This document shows, piece after piece, positions 41,981-51,402 of a stretch of DNA of 64,000 nucleotides (positions are counted from its first letter, which is position 1; each line of letters opens with the position of its first letter). Source of the stretch: Oleisolibacter albus. Lineage in GTDB: Bacteria; Pseudomonadota; Alphaproteobacteria; Azospirillales; Azospirillaceae. The notes below the pieces were generated by a model. It saw only the letters and a list, made by a program, of their open reading frames with translations. It was not told the origin of the DNA and searched no databases. The stretch is taken from contig NZ_QGNJ01000001.1 of NCBI RefSeq assembly GCF_003336875.1, forward strand, positions 310,001-374,000, read 5' to 3'. A program made the position numbers and the translations under genes.

Positions 41981-42607
41981 TCACGCCGCCTGGGTGGACA
42001 GGCCGCCAGGACGGTGGTTGAACACCTCGTCGATCAGGCCGAAGGCCTTGGCCTCCTCCGGACTCATGAATTTGTCGCGCTCGACGGCCTTTTCAATGAC
42101 GTCCAGCGGTTGGCCGGTATGATGATTGAAGATCTCGTTCAGGCGCTGGCGCATGCGCAGGATCTCCTGCGCCTGGATCTCGATGTCAGCGGCCTGACCC
42201 TGGGCACCGCCCGAGGGCTGGTGGATCATGATCCGGCTGTTGGGCAGCGAGAAGCGCCGTCCGGCAGCACCGCCCGCCAGCAGCAGCGCCCCCATGCTGG
42301 CCGCCTGGCCCATGCAGATGGTCGCCACCGGGCAGCGGATGTACTGCATGGTGTCATAGATCGCCAGACCGGCCGTGACATAGCCGCCGGGCGAGTTGAT
42401 GTAGAAGGAGATCTCCTTGCTGGGATTCTCCGCCTCCAGGAAGAGCAGCTGGGCACAGACGAGGCTCGCCACCGCGTCGTTGACCCCGCCGACCAGGAAG
42501 ATGATCCGTTCCTTGAGGAGACGGGAGTAGATGTCATAGGCGCGTTCGCCGCGGTTGGTCTGTTCGACCACCATGGGGACCAGCGCGTTCATCTGCGGCT
42601 CGATCAT
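41981..42607 (-). CDS. clpP: ATP-dependent Clp protease proteolytic subunit
   Basis: 208-residue serine peptidase that forms the double heptamer. Catalytic triad Ser104 (GQAASMGA), His129 (IMIHQPSGG), Asp178 (ERDKFMS). The oxyanion-side [10 protein letters not shown] strand is present. Start at 42607 ([17 protein letters not shown]) chosen; MNALV at 42592 is an alternative. It follows tig with a strong hairpin between. Confidence 0.98.
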   Translation of the reverse strand: MIEPQMNALVPMVVEQTNRGERAYDIYSRLLKERIIFLVGGVNDAVASLVCAQLLFLEAENPSKEISFYINSPGGYVTAGLAIYDTMQYIRCPVATICMGQAASMGALLLAGGAAGRRFSLPNSRIMIHQPSGGAQGQAADIEIQAQEILRMRQRLNEIFNHHTGQPLDVIEKAVERDKFMSPEEAKAFGLIDEVFNHRPGGLSTQAA

Positions 42608-42630
42608 GGGTCCTGCTCTGCTCCTCGCGT

Positions 42631-42658
42631 TACATGGGGGCGCCACCGCCCCCATGTA
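42631..42658. promoter_or_regulatory. Perfect 12-bp hairpin between tig and clpP
   Basis: TACATGGGGGCG pairs with CGCCCCCATGTA (42631-42642 with 42647-42658) around a 4-base loop. It begins 21 bases past the tig stop and ends 23 bases before the clpP start. There is no U run, so it is more likely an mRNA processing or stability element, or a folded leader of clpP, than a terminator. Confidence 0.55.
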
Positions 42659-42678
42659 CTCCTTGGCATCCCCGCGCC

Positions 42679-44022
42679 TTACGCCGTAGCGGCGATGCCT
42701 TCGTCGTCGGGCTCCCGCATCAGCTCTTCAACCGACACGGTCTCCTCGTTCACCTTAATGCTTCCCAGGATGAAGTCGACCACCTTGTCTTCATAGATCG
42801 GCGCCCGCAGGCCTTCGATGGCCTGGGGGTTCTTCCGGAAGAAGTCGAAGACTTCACGCTCCTGGCCCGGATAGCGCCGCGCCTCGGCGACCACCGCCTG
42901 GTTCAGCTCGTCCCGGGTCACCGTGATATTGTTGCGACGACCGATCTCGGAAAGGAGCAGACCCAGACGGACGCGGCGGATGGCAATGTCGCGGTACTCC
43001 GCCTTCAGCGTCTCCTCGTCCTTCTCCTTGTCCTCGGCCTCGCCGCCGCCGGCCTTCAGCTCCTGCTGCAGCCGCTCCCAGATCTGGTTGAACTCGATGT
43101 CGACCATACCGGCCGGCACGTCGAAGCTGTGCAGCTCGGCCAGCTTGTCCAGCAGGGTGCGCTTGGCACGCAGGCGCGAGGTGTTGCCATAGTCGCCGGC
43201 CATGCGCTCGCGGATGGCGGCCTTCAGCGCGGCCAGATCGTCGAAGCCGAAGGACTTGGCGAGCTCGTCATTGATCTCCGCGTCCTTGCCCTGGCGCAGC
43301 TCCTTCACATCGACCTCGAACACGGCCTCCTTACCGGCCAGCTCGGCAGCGTGGTACTGCTCGGGGAAGGTCACGGTCACGGCCTTGTGCTCACCGGCCT
43401 TGGCGCCGATCAGCTGATCCTCGAAGCCGGGAATGAAGGTGCCGGAGCCCAGCTCCAGCTCATAATCGTCGCCCTGCATGCCGGGGCGCTTCTCGCCATC
43501 GACGGAGCCGTCGAAGTTGATCAGCAGGATGTCGCCGGACACGGCGGCGCGGTCGTCCTCGACCTTCTCGCTGGTGCGGCGGCCCTTGGCCAGACGGCCC
43601 AGGGACTCGTCGACCATGACATCGGTGACCTCGACCACCGGCTTGGCGATCTCGACACCGGACAGGTCGGCCGGCTCGAACTCGGGCAGCAGTTCCACGG
43701 CCATGGAGAATTCCAGGTCCTGGCCCTCGGCGAAGTTGATGATCTCCACCTTCGGCTGCAGGGCCGGGCGCAGGCTGTTCTGCTCGATGGCCTTGGCGGT
43801 GCTGTCGTTCAGCGCGGCTTCCAGCACCTCGCCCATGACGGACTGACCGTAGCGCTGCTTCAGGATCGGCATCGGCACCTTGCCGGGACGGAAGCCGGGC
43901 ATGCGCACCGTCTTGCCCACTTCCCGCAGGCGGTCGGCGACCCGGGAGTCGATGTCCTTGGCCGGGATGATGACCTTGAATTCACGGCGAAGGCCGTCGG
44001 CGCTGGTCTCGGTGATCTGCAT
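42679..44022 (-). CDS. tig: Trigger factor
   Basis: 447-residue ribosome-bound chaperone. Ribosome-binding motif GFRPGKVP (about 44-51), PPIase domain in the middle ([15 protein letters not shown] ... [17 protein letters not shown]), and a helical C-terminal chaperone domain with an [18 protein letters not shown] charged helix. The N-terminal start [17 protein letters not shown] fits the family. tRNA-Leu lies 104 bases upstream with no terminator seen between, so read-through is possible. Confidence 0.97.
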   Translation of the reverse strand: MQITETSADGLRREFKVIIPAKDIDSRVADRLREVGKTVRMPGFRPGKVPMPILKQRYGQSVMGEVLEAALNDSTAKAIEQNSLRPALQPKVEIINFAEGQDLEFSMAVELLPEFEPADLSGVEIAKPVVEVTDVMVDESLGRLAKGRRTSEKVEDDRAAVSGDILLINFDGSVDGEKRPGMQGDDYELELGSGTFIPGFEDQLIGAKAGEHKAVTVTFPEQYHAAELAGKEAVFEVDVKELRQGKDAEINDELAKSFGFDDLAALKAAIRERMAGDYGNTSRLRAKRTLLDKLAELHSFDVPAGMVDIEFNQIWERLQQELKAGGGEAEDKEKDEETLKAEYRDIAIRRVRLGLLLSEIGRRNNITVTRDELNQAVVAEARRYPGQEREVFDFFRKNPQAIEGLRAPIYEDKVVDFILGSIKVNEETVSVEELMREPDDEGIAATA

Positions 44023-44126
44023 GGGACGAAATGCCTGTCTTTTTCTGTGGCGCCCCTCGGACCGGATGGCCGGCCGGAGCTCCCGCAAGGGCGGACCCCC
44101 CGCGGTTGGTTGCGGTTCAAAACTCA

Positions 44127-44211
44127 TGGTGCGGGCGAAGGGACTCGAACCCCCACGTCTTTCGACACCGGAACCTAAATCCGGCGCGTCTACCAGTTCC
44201 GCCACGCCCGC
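44127..44211 (-). tRNA. tRNA-Leu (TAG)
   Basis: 85 bases with CCA encoded and a long variable arm (GTCGAAAGACGT region). Acceptor GCGGGCG/CGCCCGC, anticodon stem CCGGA/TCCGG with loop TTTAGGT giving TAG, T-arm GGGGGTTCGAGTCCCTT. Confidence 0.96.
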
Positions 44212-44328
44212 TCCACCGGGCGGGAAAGCCCGACCGGGGGAGCGCACCGTATAGCAAGCACTTCCGCCCACGCCAAGCACCATGTCGGTCAGAGAGCGGC
44301 CCGGCGGAACAAAAGGGAACGGCCGCCG

Positions 44329-46704
44329 CTAATCCAGCAGCACGCGGGCAGCGGCATCGAGGATTCCGTCGGCGTCGATGCCCATGGCCCGGTAAAGATC
44401 GGGAATGTCGGCGGACTGGCCGAACTGCTCCACCCCCAGCGGCGCCACCCGGTGCCCCCGCACCGCCCCCAGCCAGGACAGGGTGGCGGGGTGGCCGTCG
44501 ACCACGGTCACCAGGCGGGCCTGCGGCGAAAGCGCGCCCAGAAGCCGCTCGACCGGACTGTCCGCGGCCCCGCCCTGCTGCCGTGCCTTGCGGGCCGCCG
44601 ACCAGCCGGCATGCAGACGGTCGGCCGAGGTCACGGCCAGCAGCCCGGCCCCGGGCACATCCTCCAGCAGCTGGGCATGGGCTTCCAGCGCCTCCGGCAG
44701 TACCGTGCCCATGGCGATGATGGCAAGGTCGGCGTCCGCGGCCGGCGGCTTCAGCCAATAGCCCCCCTCGATCACAGCCGCCGTGTCCAGCGGCCGGGCC
44801 GGCTGGTCGATGCTGCGGGTGGACAGGCGCAGATAGAGGCTGCCCCCGTCCGCCGCCTGCATATGCGCGAAACCCCAGCGCATGATGGCGGCCAGCTCAT
44901 CCACATAGGCCGGCTCGAAGCTGGCCAGCTTGGGCAGACCGATTCCGATCAGCGGCGTGGCGATGGACTGGTGGGCACCGCCTTCCGGTGCCAGCGTCAC
45001 ACCCGACGGCGTCGCCACCACCATGAAGCGGGCATCCTGATAGAGCGCATAGTTCAGCGCATCCAGCCCGCGCTTCACAAAGGGATCGTACAGCGTGCCG
45101 ATGGGCAGCAGCCGCGCCCCGAACAGGTCGTGGCTCAGGCCCAAGGCCCCCAGCATCAGGAACAGGTTGTGCTCGGCGATGCCCAGCTCCAGATGCTGGC
45201 CCTCGGGGCTGCCCTGCCAGCGCTGGGCCGACACCACCTTCTGCTCCTTGAAGATGTCCTCGCGCAGCGCGCGGTCGAACAGGCCACGGCGGTTGACCCA
45301 GGCGCCGAGATTGGTGGACACGGTCACGTCGGGCGAGGTGGTGACGATGCGCGCGGCCAGTTCGCTGTCCTGCTTCGCCAGTTCGCCCAGAATCTTGCCG
45401 AATCCCTCCTGCGTCGACATGCGCTCACTCAGCGGCACGTCCAGCACCGTCGGAACCGGGACGGATGCGGCAGACAGACGGCGGCTGCCGCCAGCGCCGC
45501 TACGGCCATCGCCGGCGACGAAGGGCACCTCTTCCGTCAGGAAGCGCTGCAACTCCGCCACATCCACGTCGAGGCCGGCGAAGCGCTCCCACTCCTCGCC
45601 GTCGCGCAGGTTGCACTGGGCCTTAAAGGCGGCGATCTGCTCCGGATTCATCAGCCCGGCGTGATTGTCCTTATGGCCCTGGAACGGCAGCCCCATGCCC
45701 TTGACAGTATAGGCGATGAAGCAGGCGGGCTGCTCGCTCTCCGCCGCATGGAAGCTCTCCAGCAGCGTTTCCAGGTCATGGCCGGCCAGATTGGTCATCA
45801 GGGCGCCCAGCATGGCGTCGTCATGCTCGTCCAGCAGCGCCCGGATGCCGGACGTGTCGCCCAGGTCCCGTTTCAGGATCTCGCGCCAGGCGGCGCCCCC
45901 CTTGAAGGTCAAAGCGGAATAGAGCTGGTTGGGACAACCATCGATCCACTGGCGCAGGGCATCGCCGCCGGGGCGGCGGAAGGCGGCCTCCAGCCGCTTG
46001 CCGTATTTCAGGATGTTCACCTGCCAGCCCAGCGAGCGGAACATGCCCTCGATCGGAACCCACAGCTTGTCCGATACCACACTGTCCAGACTCTGGCGGT
46101 TGTAGTCGATGATCCACCAGGCGTTGCGCAGATCGTGCTTCCAGCCTTCCAGCATGGCCTCGAAGACATTGCCTTCATCCAGTTCGGCATCCCCGACCAG
46201 GGCAACCATGCGGCCCTGCGGCTGCGGGCTCAGGCCCTTCAGCTGCACATAATCCTGCACCAGACTGGCGAAGGCGGTGATGGCGACGCCCAACCCGACC
46301 GAACCGGTGGAGAAGTCCACGTCTGCGGTGTCCTTGGTGCGCGAGGGATAGCTCTGCGCCCCGCCCAGCGCCCGGAACCGCTCCATCTTCTCCCGCGTCT
46401 GCCGGCCCATCAGGTATTGGATGGCATGGAAAACGGGGCTGGCATGGGGCTTCACCGCCACCCGGTCCTGCGGCCGCAGCACGTCGAAATAGAGCGCGGT
46501 CATGATGGTGGCGAGCGAGGCGCTGGAGGCCTGGTGTCCGCCGACCTTCAGCCCGTCGCGGCTGTCGCGCAGATGGTTGGCATTGTGGATCATCCAGGTG
46601 CTGAGCCACAGCACCTTGCGCTCCAGCGCCTTCAACAGGCGCAGGCGACGGGCCACGGCCTCGGGACCGGAGAGGGCCGGAGCGAGAATGGAGGTATCGG
46701 GCAT
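44329..46704 (-). CDS. AceE-like transketolase-family TPP enzyme
   Basis: 791 residues. Thiamine diphosphate motif GDAELDEGNVFEA (about 175-187) ending in a NxN-like IDYNRQSLD; SYPSRTKDTADVDFSTGSVG before it resembles homodimeric pyruvate dehydrogenase E1 (AceE), as does KVGGHQASSASLATIMTALY. The Pyr domain holds DLFGARLLPIGTLYDPFVKR and a C-terminal transketolase domain (EALEAHAQLLED). It is about 100 residues shorter than AceE and longer than ordinary transketolase. I infer a 2-oxo acid or ketose donor substrate; which one is not visible. No E2/E3 genes are adjacent. AAGGAAG precedes the ATG. Confidence 0.85.
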   Translation of the reverse strand: MPDTSILAPALSGPEAVARRLRLLKALERKVLWLSTWMIHNANHLRDSRDGLKVGGHQASSASLATIMTALYFDVLRPQDRVAVKPHASPVFHAIQYLMGRQTREKMERFRALGGAQSYPSRTKDTADVDFSTGSVGLGVAITAFASLVQDYVQLKGLSPQPQGRMVALVGDAELDEGNVFEAMLEGWKHDLRNAWWIIDYNRQSLDSVVSDKLWVPIEGMFRSLGWQVNILKYGKRLEAAFRRPGGDALRQWIDGCPNQLYSALTFKGGAAWREILKRDLGDTSGIRALLDEHDDAMLGALMTNLAGHDLETLLESFHAAESEQPACFIAYTVKGMGLPFQGHKDNHAGLMNPEQIAAFKAQCNLRDGEEWERFAGLDVDVAELQRFLTEEVPFVAGDGRSGAGGSRRLSAASVPVPTVLDVPLSERMSTQEGFGKILGELAKQDSELAARIVTTSPDVTVSTNLGAWVNRRGLFDRALREDIFKEQKVVSAQRWQGSPEGQHLELGIAEHNLFLMLGALGLSHDLFGARLLPIGTLYDPFVKRGLDALNYALYQDARFMVVATPSGVTLAPEGGAHQSIATPLIGIGLPKLASFEPAYVDELAAIMRWGFAHMQAADGGSLYLRLSTRSIDQPARPLDTAAVIEGGYWLKPPAADADLAIIAMGTVLPEALEAHAQLLEDVPGAGLLAVTSADRLHAGWSAARKARQQGGAADSPVERLLGALSPQARLVTVVDGHPATLSWLGAVRGHRVAPLGVEQFGQSADIPDLYRAMGIDADGILDAAARVLLD

Positions 46705-46807
46705 GGCGGAGCGTCTTCCTTCCCGGAACAGGCGATTATTGCCGCGGGACCCGTTCTGCGGAGTCCCGGCCCCGGCCGCGACCGGCCGGGATCATCTCGC
46801 CTATATA

Positions 46808-46835
46808 GGCCGTCCGCTCCGCCAGCGGAACGGCC
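46808..46835. promoter_or_regulatory. Hairpin upstream of the AceE-like gene
   Basis: GGCCGT-CCGCT pairs with AGCGG-A-ACGGCC around a 5-base loop with one bulged base. It lies 31 bases past the stop of the small gene at 46867 and 104 bases before the AceE-like start. It is followed on the minus strand by TATATAGG rather than a U run; it may be the small gene's 3' end. Confidence 0.4.
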
Positions 46836-46866
46836 AAGCGCGGATCCGCGCCCCGGGAAAAGACCG

Positions 46867-47118
46867 TCAGTCGACGTCCAATTTGGAAAAGGCGCGGTGG
46901 AAACTGTCCAGGGACAGGATGCGGACCGTGCCTTCGGTGGCCCCATCGGTCACGGCATTGCGCAGGACGAAGCGCACATGGGGCAGCGGCAGCCCCCGGT
47001 CGGTGATGGCCACGACCCGGGCCGTTTCCACGACATTGCCTGGCAGCACCCGCCGGTAGACCGCGCCGGGGACCGGCGCTTCCATGGACCGTGACCGTTT
47101 GAACAGCGAAAGACCCAT
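46867..47118 (-). CDS. Small uncharacterised protein, 83 residues
   Basis: No signal peptide or membrane helix. Basic N-terminus MGLSLFKRSRSMEAP, then VYRRVLPGNVVETARVVAITDRGLPLPHVRFVL, a beta-rich look like a small SH3-type or barrel fold, and an SLDSFHRAFSKLD C-terminus. A GAGGGGG ribosome site 6 bases before the ATG supports expression. I recall similar short proteins in Rhodospirillales but not a function. The upstream 78 bases are AT-rich, with a TTAG-CA-CTAA inverted repeat, a likely promoter zone. Confidence 0.72.
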   Translation of the reverse strand: MGLSLFKRSRSMEAPVPGAVYRRVLPGNVVETARVVAITDRGLPLPHVRFVLRNAVTDGATEGTVRILSLDSFHRAFSKLDVD

Positions 47119-47196
47119 GGCGACCCCCTCATCCCCGCAGATCGCTTCTACGCGATTAGCACTAATAACGTGTTAAAGCGCACGTAAAACGGTAAT

Positions 47197-48705
47197 TCAG
47201 GCAGAGGCCTTAAGCAAGGATCTCATTGCCGCGGATGAAGTGATTTTACTCTCTCCCCGATAGGATTCATGGTTAACGTCGATACTGGCGAGCCGATAGG
47301 CATAGTTGACCATCATCCCGTATGATTCTGCGTTTCCTTTTGGCGAGGCATCCGCCATCCAGTTCAGCCGTTCCACCCGGGCCCCGTTGCTGAGATGAAA
47401 ATGGGCCACCGGATCGGCTGCACGCGGCCCCTTGCGCGCCGTCAGCAGATAGGTCGCGGCCAGCCGCATCAGGATCGGACGCAGAAGCTCCTGCCGCGCC
47501 AGGTCGTCAGCGAAACCGTCCAATGCCGCAGCCAGCAGAGGCCGGTCCGGCTCCGAAACGACACCTGCCAGCCGCTCGCCTTCGCCGGCTGCCAGCATCA
47601 GGTCGCCCTGACTCTGCACTTCGCGCTCCAGCCAACGGCGAAAGCCGGGAATCGGCGACAGGGTGGCGAATTGGCGAAGATTGCCGAACTCGCCCTGCAG
47701 CAGATCGACCACACGCTTGATCAGGAAATTGCCGAAGCTGATTCCGGCCAACCCCTTCTGGGCATTGGAAATGGAATAGAAGATGGCCGTATCGGCCGTG
47801 GCCGGGTCGATGGGCGGCGCCTCGGCGTCCAGCAGAACCTGCACGCTGTCGGCCAGCCCCCGCACCAGCGCCACCTCCACGAAGATCAGGGGCTCGTCCG
47901 GCATGCGCGGATGGAAGAAGCCGAAGCAGCGCCGGTCGCTGTCCAGCCTGTCCTTCAGGTCCTGCCAGCCGCGGATGGCATGGACGGCCTCATACCGGAT
48001 CAGCTTTTCCAGCAGGCTGGCTGGGCTGTCCCAGGTGATGCGGCGCAGATCCAGGAATCCCACATCGAACCAGCCGGCCAGCAGCCCCTTGAGGTCGGCC
48101 TCCAGCGCCGCATACAGCGGCGTGTCCGCCGGTGGAGCCGAGCGTGACAGGTCCAGCAGTTCGGCCCGCATCTCCACCAGGAACTTCACCCCGTCCGGCA
48201 GGGTGTTGAACTGGGTCAGCAGTTTCAGCCGGCCGGGTTCCAGTACGCGGCGCAGGGCCCGCTCCGCCTCGCCGCGGGCCACCGGGTCGGCGGCCTGGTT
48301 GAACACCCGCACCGCCCGGTCCACCGCCGCCCGGTCCACATCGAAATCTGCCGCCAGCAGACGCAGGAAGCGCGCGCGCCCCTCGGCATCCAGCCCCAGA
48401 TAGGTGCGCCCCAGATCGGCGGCCCGCGCCCGCGCCGATACTTCGCCGCCGCGCGCCGCCAGACAGTCGCGGATCTGGTCGCGCCAGCGCTCCTCCTCGC
48501 TGCGGCCGCCGGTCCGTAGAGTGTCGACGACACCCAGGGCCGAACTGGCGATGTCGCGCCAGACCGTGCGCAGATTGCCCAGTGTGCGGTCGAACAGCCC
48601 CGCCTCCCGGGACGGCGGTGGCAGCGACAGCGGCCGGGTGGAGTCGGCGGATGCCTCGACGAGCGGCGATACGGGCGGTGAAGATGTCTTGGTCTCGCTG
48701 GTCAT
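47197..48705 (-). CDS. Malonyl-CoA decarboxylase
   Basis: 502 residues; converts malonyl-CoA to acetyl-CoA and CO2. The N-terminal helical oligomerisation domain is followed by the GNAT-like catalytic domain with CFGFFHPRMPDEPLIFVEVAL, YSISNAQKGLAGISFGNF (conserved Ser) and HFHLSNGARVERLNWMAD (catalytic His), then MVNYAYRL. This matches the MatA/MLYCD family. No malonyl-CoA synthetase (matB) or malonate carrier is beside it. The last 50 codons and the following gap are noticeably less GC-rich than the rest. Confidence 0.93.
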   Translation of the reverse strand: MTSETKTSSPPVSPLVEASADSTRPLSLPPPSREAGLFDRTLGNLRTVWRDIASSALGVVDTLRTGGRSEEERWRDQIRDCLAARGGEVSARARAADLGRTYLGLDAEGRARFLRLLAADFDVDRAAVDRAVRVFNQAADPVARGEAERALRRVLEPGRLKLLTQFNTLPDGVKFLVEMRAELLDLSRSAPPADTPLYAALEADLKGLLAGWFDVGFLDLRRITWDSPASLLEKLIRYEAVHAIRGWQDLKDRLDSDRRCFGFFHPRMPDEPLIFVEVALVRGLADSVQVLLDAEAPPIDPATADTAIFYSISNAQKGLAGISFGNFLIKRVVDLLQGEFGNLRQFATLSPIPGFRRWLEREVQSQGDLMLAAGEGERLAGVVSEPDRPLLAAALDGFADDLARQELLRPILMRLAATYLLTARKGPRAADPVAHFHLSNGARVERLNWMADASPKGNAESYGMMVNYAYRLASIDVNHESYRGESKITSSAAMRSLLKASA

Positions 48706-48748
48706 GGCCGGAGTCTCCCCATGTCGGCCGACGCCTGCAAGCGGCGGC

Positions 48749-50233
48749 TCAGCCCCTTCCCCCTCTGCGCTCCTCCCCCCCTTTGAGCCGGCGCAGCACC
48801 GGCGGCAGCAGTTCGGGAAGATCCTCGGCGATCAGGCCGGGTCCGGCCAGTCGGCCGGCCTCGCCATGCAGCCAGGCGGCGATGCAGGCGGCATCGAACG
48901 CGTCCAGCCCCTGGGCCAGCAGCCCCAGGGCCAGTCCGGACAGAACATCGCCGCTGCCAGCCGTGGCCAGGTCGGGCGTACCATTGGCCGCGATCACTGC
49001 GCGGCCGTCGGGATGAGCGATGACTGTGTCGGCCCCTTTCAGCAGCACCACGGCCCGGCTCTCCAGGGCCGCCAGCCGCACCCGCTCCAGCTTGCTGCCC
49101 GGAAGATCCCCGAACAGCCGCTCGAATTCACCGGCATGGGGAGTCAGCAGCCAATGGTCATTGAGACCGATCCGCAAACTGTCCAGATCGCCGGCGAAGG
49201 CGGTGAAGACGTCGGCATCCAGCACGCCGGCCTTCTCGTTGCACAGCGCCTCGCGCACAGCCTTCTTCAGCCGGTCGTCGGCCCCGGCACCGGGTCCCAG
49301 CAGCACGGCATTGCGCCGCGGGTCATCCAGCAGCGCCGTCCAGGCGGCCGGGTCGTCGGCCGGCATCACGATGGCCGACGGGATCGACACGGCATAGATC
49401 GGCAGGGCAGCCATGGGCGCGGCAATGGTCACCAACCCCGCCCCGGCGCGCAGCGCGGCGCGGGCCGCCAGCCGCCCGGCCCCGGTCATCACCCCGCCCC
49501 CCAGCAGCAGCGCATGGCCGCGGCTGTATTTATGACCGTCAGCCTGCGGCCAGGGAAACCGGTCCAGCCACAGATCCGGCCCGTTCTCCCGGCAGCGGAT
49601 CTCCAGATCCGGCAGCACCGTGTCGGGAATGCCGATATCGGCCAGCACGATCTCGCCGCAATGGAGCCGGCCCGGCAGCAGCAGATGCCCCGGCTTGCGG
49701 CGGAAGAAGGTGACGGTGAGGGCCGCCCGCGGCGCGATCCCCATGACGCTGCCGTCATCACCATTGACGCCGCTGGGCACATCCACGGCCACCACCGGCA
49801 GGCCGGCGGCAATCACCGCCTCCACCAGCGTCTGCGCCATGTCCTCCAGCGGCCGGGTCAGCCCGGCGCCGAACAGGGCGTCGATGACAAGGCCGGCCCC
49901 GGTCAACACAGCGGGGTCGGCCATCTCCACCGACCCGTCCCAGCCCGCGGCCGCCCAGGCGGCATCGCCGGCCAGCCCGTCCCGCGCGCCCAGCAGGGCC
50001 AGCCGCACCGGCCAGCCCATGGCACGCAGATGGCGGGCCGCGACGAAACCGTCGCCGCCATTGTTGCCGGGTCCGCACAGCACCGTGACCGGCCGCGCTG
50101 TCCAGCGGGCAGCCACCGCCTCGGCCACAGCGCGGCCGGCCCGCTCCATCAGCGCCGTTCCGGCGATGCCGGCGGCCATGGCGGCGCGGTCGGCCGCATA
50201 CATCTGCTCTATGCTGAGTAATTCGGCGCGCAT
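48749..50233 (-). CDS. nnr: Bifunctional NAD(P)H-hydrate epimerase and ADP-dependent dehydratase
   Basis: 494 residues; repairs hydrated NADH/NADPH. N-terminal epimerase (YjeF_N, to about 215) with CGPGNNGGDGFVAARHL and VVAVDVPSGVNGDDG; C-terminal kinase-like dehydratase (YjeF_C) with LLLGGGVMTGAGRLAARAAL, LTPHAGEFERL and NGTPDLATAGSGDVLSG, whose final Asp is catalytic. Start at 50233 matches the family N-terminus (LLSIEQMYAADRAAM); an open frame runs upstream through tRNA-His and is not coding. It sits next to glnB in many Rhodospirillales. Confidence 0.95.
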   Translation of the reverse strand: MRAELLSIEQMYAADRAAMAAGIAGTALMERAGRAVAEAVAARWTARPVTVLCGPGNNGGDGFVAARHLRAMGWPVRLALLGARDGLAGDAAWAAAGWDGSVEMADPAVLTGAGLVIDALFGAGLTRPLEDMAQTLVEAVIAAGLPVVAVDVPSGVNGDDGSVMGIAPRAALTVTFFRRKPGHLLLPGRLHCGEIVLADIGIPDTVLPDLEIRCRENGPDLWLDRFPWPQADGHKYSRGHALLLGGGVMTGAGRLAARAALRAGAGLVTIAAPMAALPIYAVSIPSAIVMPADDPAAWTALLDDPRRNAVLLGPGAGADDRLKKAVREALCNEKAGVLDADVFTAFAGDLDSLRIGLNDHWLLTPHAGEFERLFGDLPGSKLERVRLAALESRAVVLLKGADTVIAHPDGRAVIAANGTPDLATAGSGDVLSGLALGLLAQGLDAFDAACIAAWLHGEAGRLAGPGLIAEDLPELLPPVLRRLKGGEERRGGRG

Positions 50234-50435
50234 GGACGCCCCCTGGTACAGGACGAGGATGGACGGCAAGCGCCTGGCGCACCCGCCGTCGACGGCAGGG
50301 CGCCATGATGGGGCCAAAGGCGCCAGGGCGGCAACCGGCCGGCCTGCGCAAATGGATAGAGGCCACGCCGAAGAACGGTGTGACTTGAAACCATGGCCGG
50401 ATTGTCGTTGGGAAGGCTCTGTCGAGCGGGGCAAC

Positions 50436-50512
50436 TGGGGCGATGGATGGGACTCGAACCCACGACCACTCGGACCACAACCGAGGGCTCTACCAACTGA
50501 GCTACCATCGCC
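50436..50512 (-). tRNA. tRNA-His (GTG)
   Basis: 77 bases with CCA encoded and the extra 5' G typical of tRNA-His (GGCGATGG pairs with CCATCGCC). Anticodon stem CTCGG/CCGAG with loop TTGTGGT giving GTG; D-arm AGCTCAGTTGGTAGAGC; T-arm GTGGGTTCGAGTCCCAT. Confidence 0.97.
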
Positions 50513-50694
50513 GCCGTTGGGAGCCGCTGTATGCCGTAGCGCATCCCCGGCGTCAAGCGCTGTCTTCACCGTGCCTGGAATTTTTTCGGGATGCGCCGGA
50601 ACCGCCCGTAATCTGGGCATGTTGCAGCCGAAACGGCCGGCCAGCGCCGAATATGCCGTTAGATCAGGCGACATGGTTATTATTCAGGCAATCA

Positions 50695-50719
50695 TTTGCC
50701 CTTATGATGAGCAGGCAAA
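50695..50719. promoter_or_regulatory. Inverted repeat upstream of glnB
   Basis: TTTGCC (50695-50700) and GGCAAA (50714-50719) form an inverted repeat with a 13-base spacer, about 47-70 bases upstream of the sigma-54-type promoter. The spacing suits an activator such as NtrC, though the sequence is not the textbook NtrC site. The 399-base region between tRNA-His and glnB contains this, the promoter and one repeat copy. Confidence 0.35.
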
Positions 50720-50765
50720 CGGGGTGCTGGCCCCTGAGCCCATGCGGAATGCCCGCTTGGAGTGA

Positions 50766-50780
50766 TGGCACAGGGTGTGC
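50766..50780 (+). promoter_or_regulatory. Sigma-54-type promoter of glnB
   Basis: TGGCAC-AGGGT-GTGC: the invariant GG (50767-50768) and GC (50779-50780) are exactly 10 bases apart, as RpoN requires, and the -24 half is perfect. Transcription would start near 50792, giving a leader of about 120 bases. NtrC-dependent sigma-54 control of glnBA is established in Azospirillum. Confidence 0.75.
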
Positions 50781-50836
50781 TTACAATTGAACCTGCGCCG
50801 GCTGCCTGCGCCCCCCCTGACGACGTCGTGCCGTAG

Positions 50837-51250
<414 letters not shown>

Positions 51251-51254
51251 TTTC

Positions 51255-51284
51255 GGGCTGACGCCACCCCAGGGGGCTGACGCC
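51255..51284 (+). repeat. Repeat GGCTGACGCC, copies 2 and 3 (glnB-glnA gap)
   Basis: An 11-base direct repeat GGGCTGACGCC at 51255-51265 and 51274-51284, just after the glnB stop in the 152-base gap before glnA. With copy 1 it brackets glnB. Too short and close to be a transposon footprint; an RNA- or protein-binding repeat is possible. Confidence 0.6.
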
Positions 51285-51402
51285 CGGCGGAGGGTCGGGA
51301 TGCCCGGCCTTCCCATTTCCATTCCGTCCGCCCAGCCGACCTGCGGCCCCGGCGCGACGCCTGCCTACCGGCGACAAACCTCAAACAACGGACTCCGAGG
51401 CT

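Noticed and set aside
46867-48705. A malonate utilisation operon
   Set aside because: Only the decarboxylase is recognisable; no malonyl-CoA synthetase, carrier or GntR-type regulator is adjacent.
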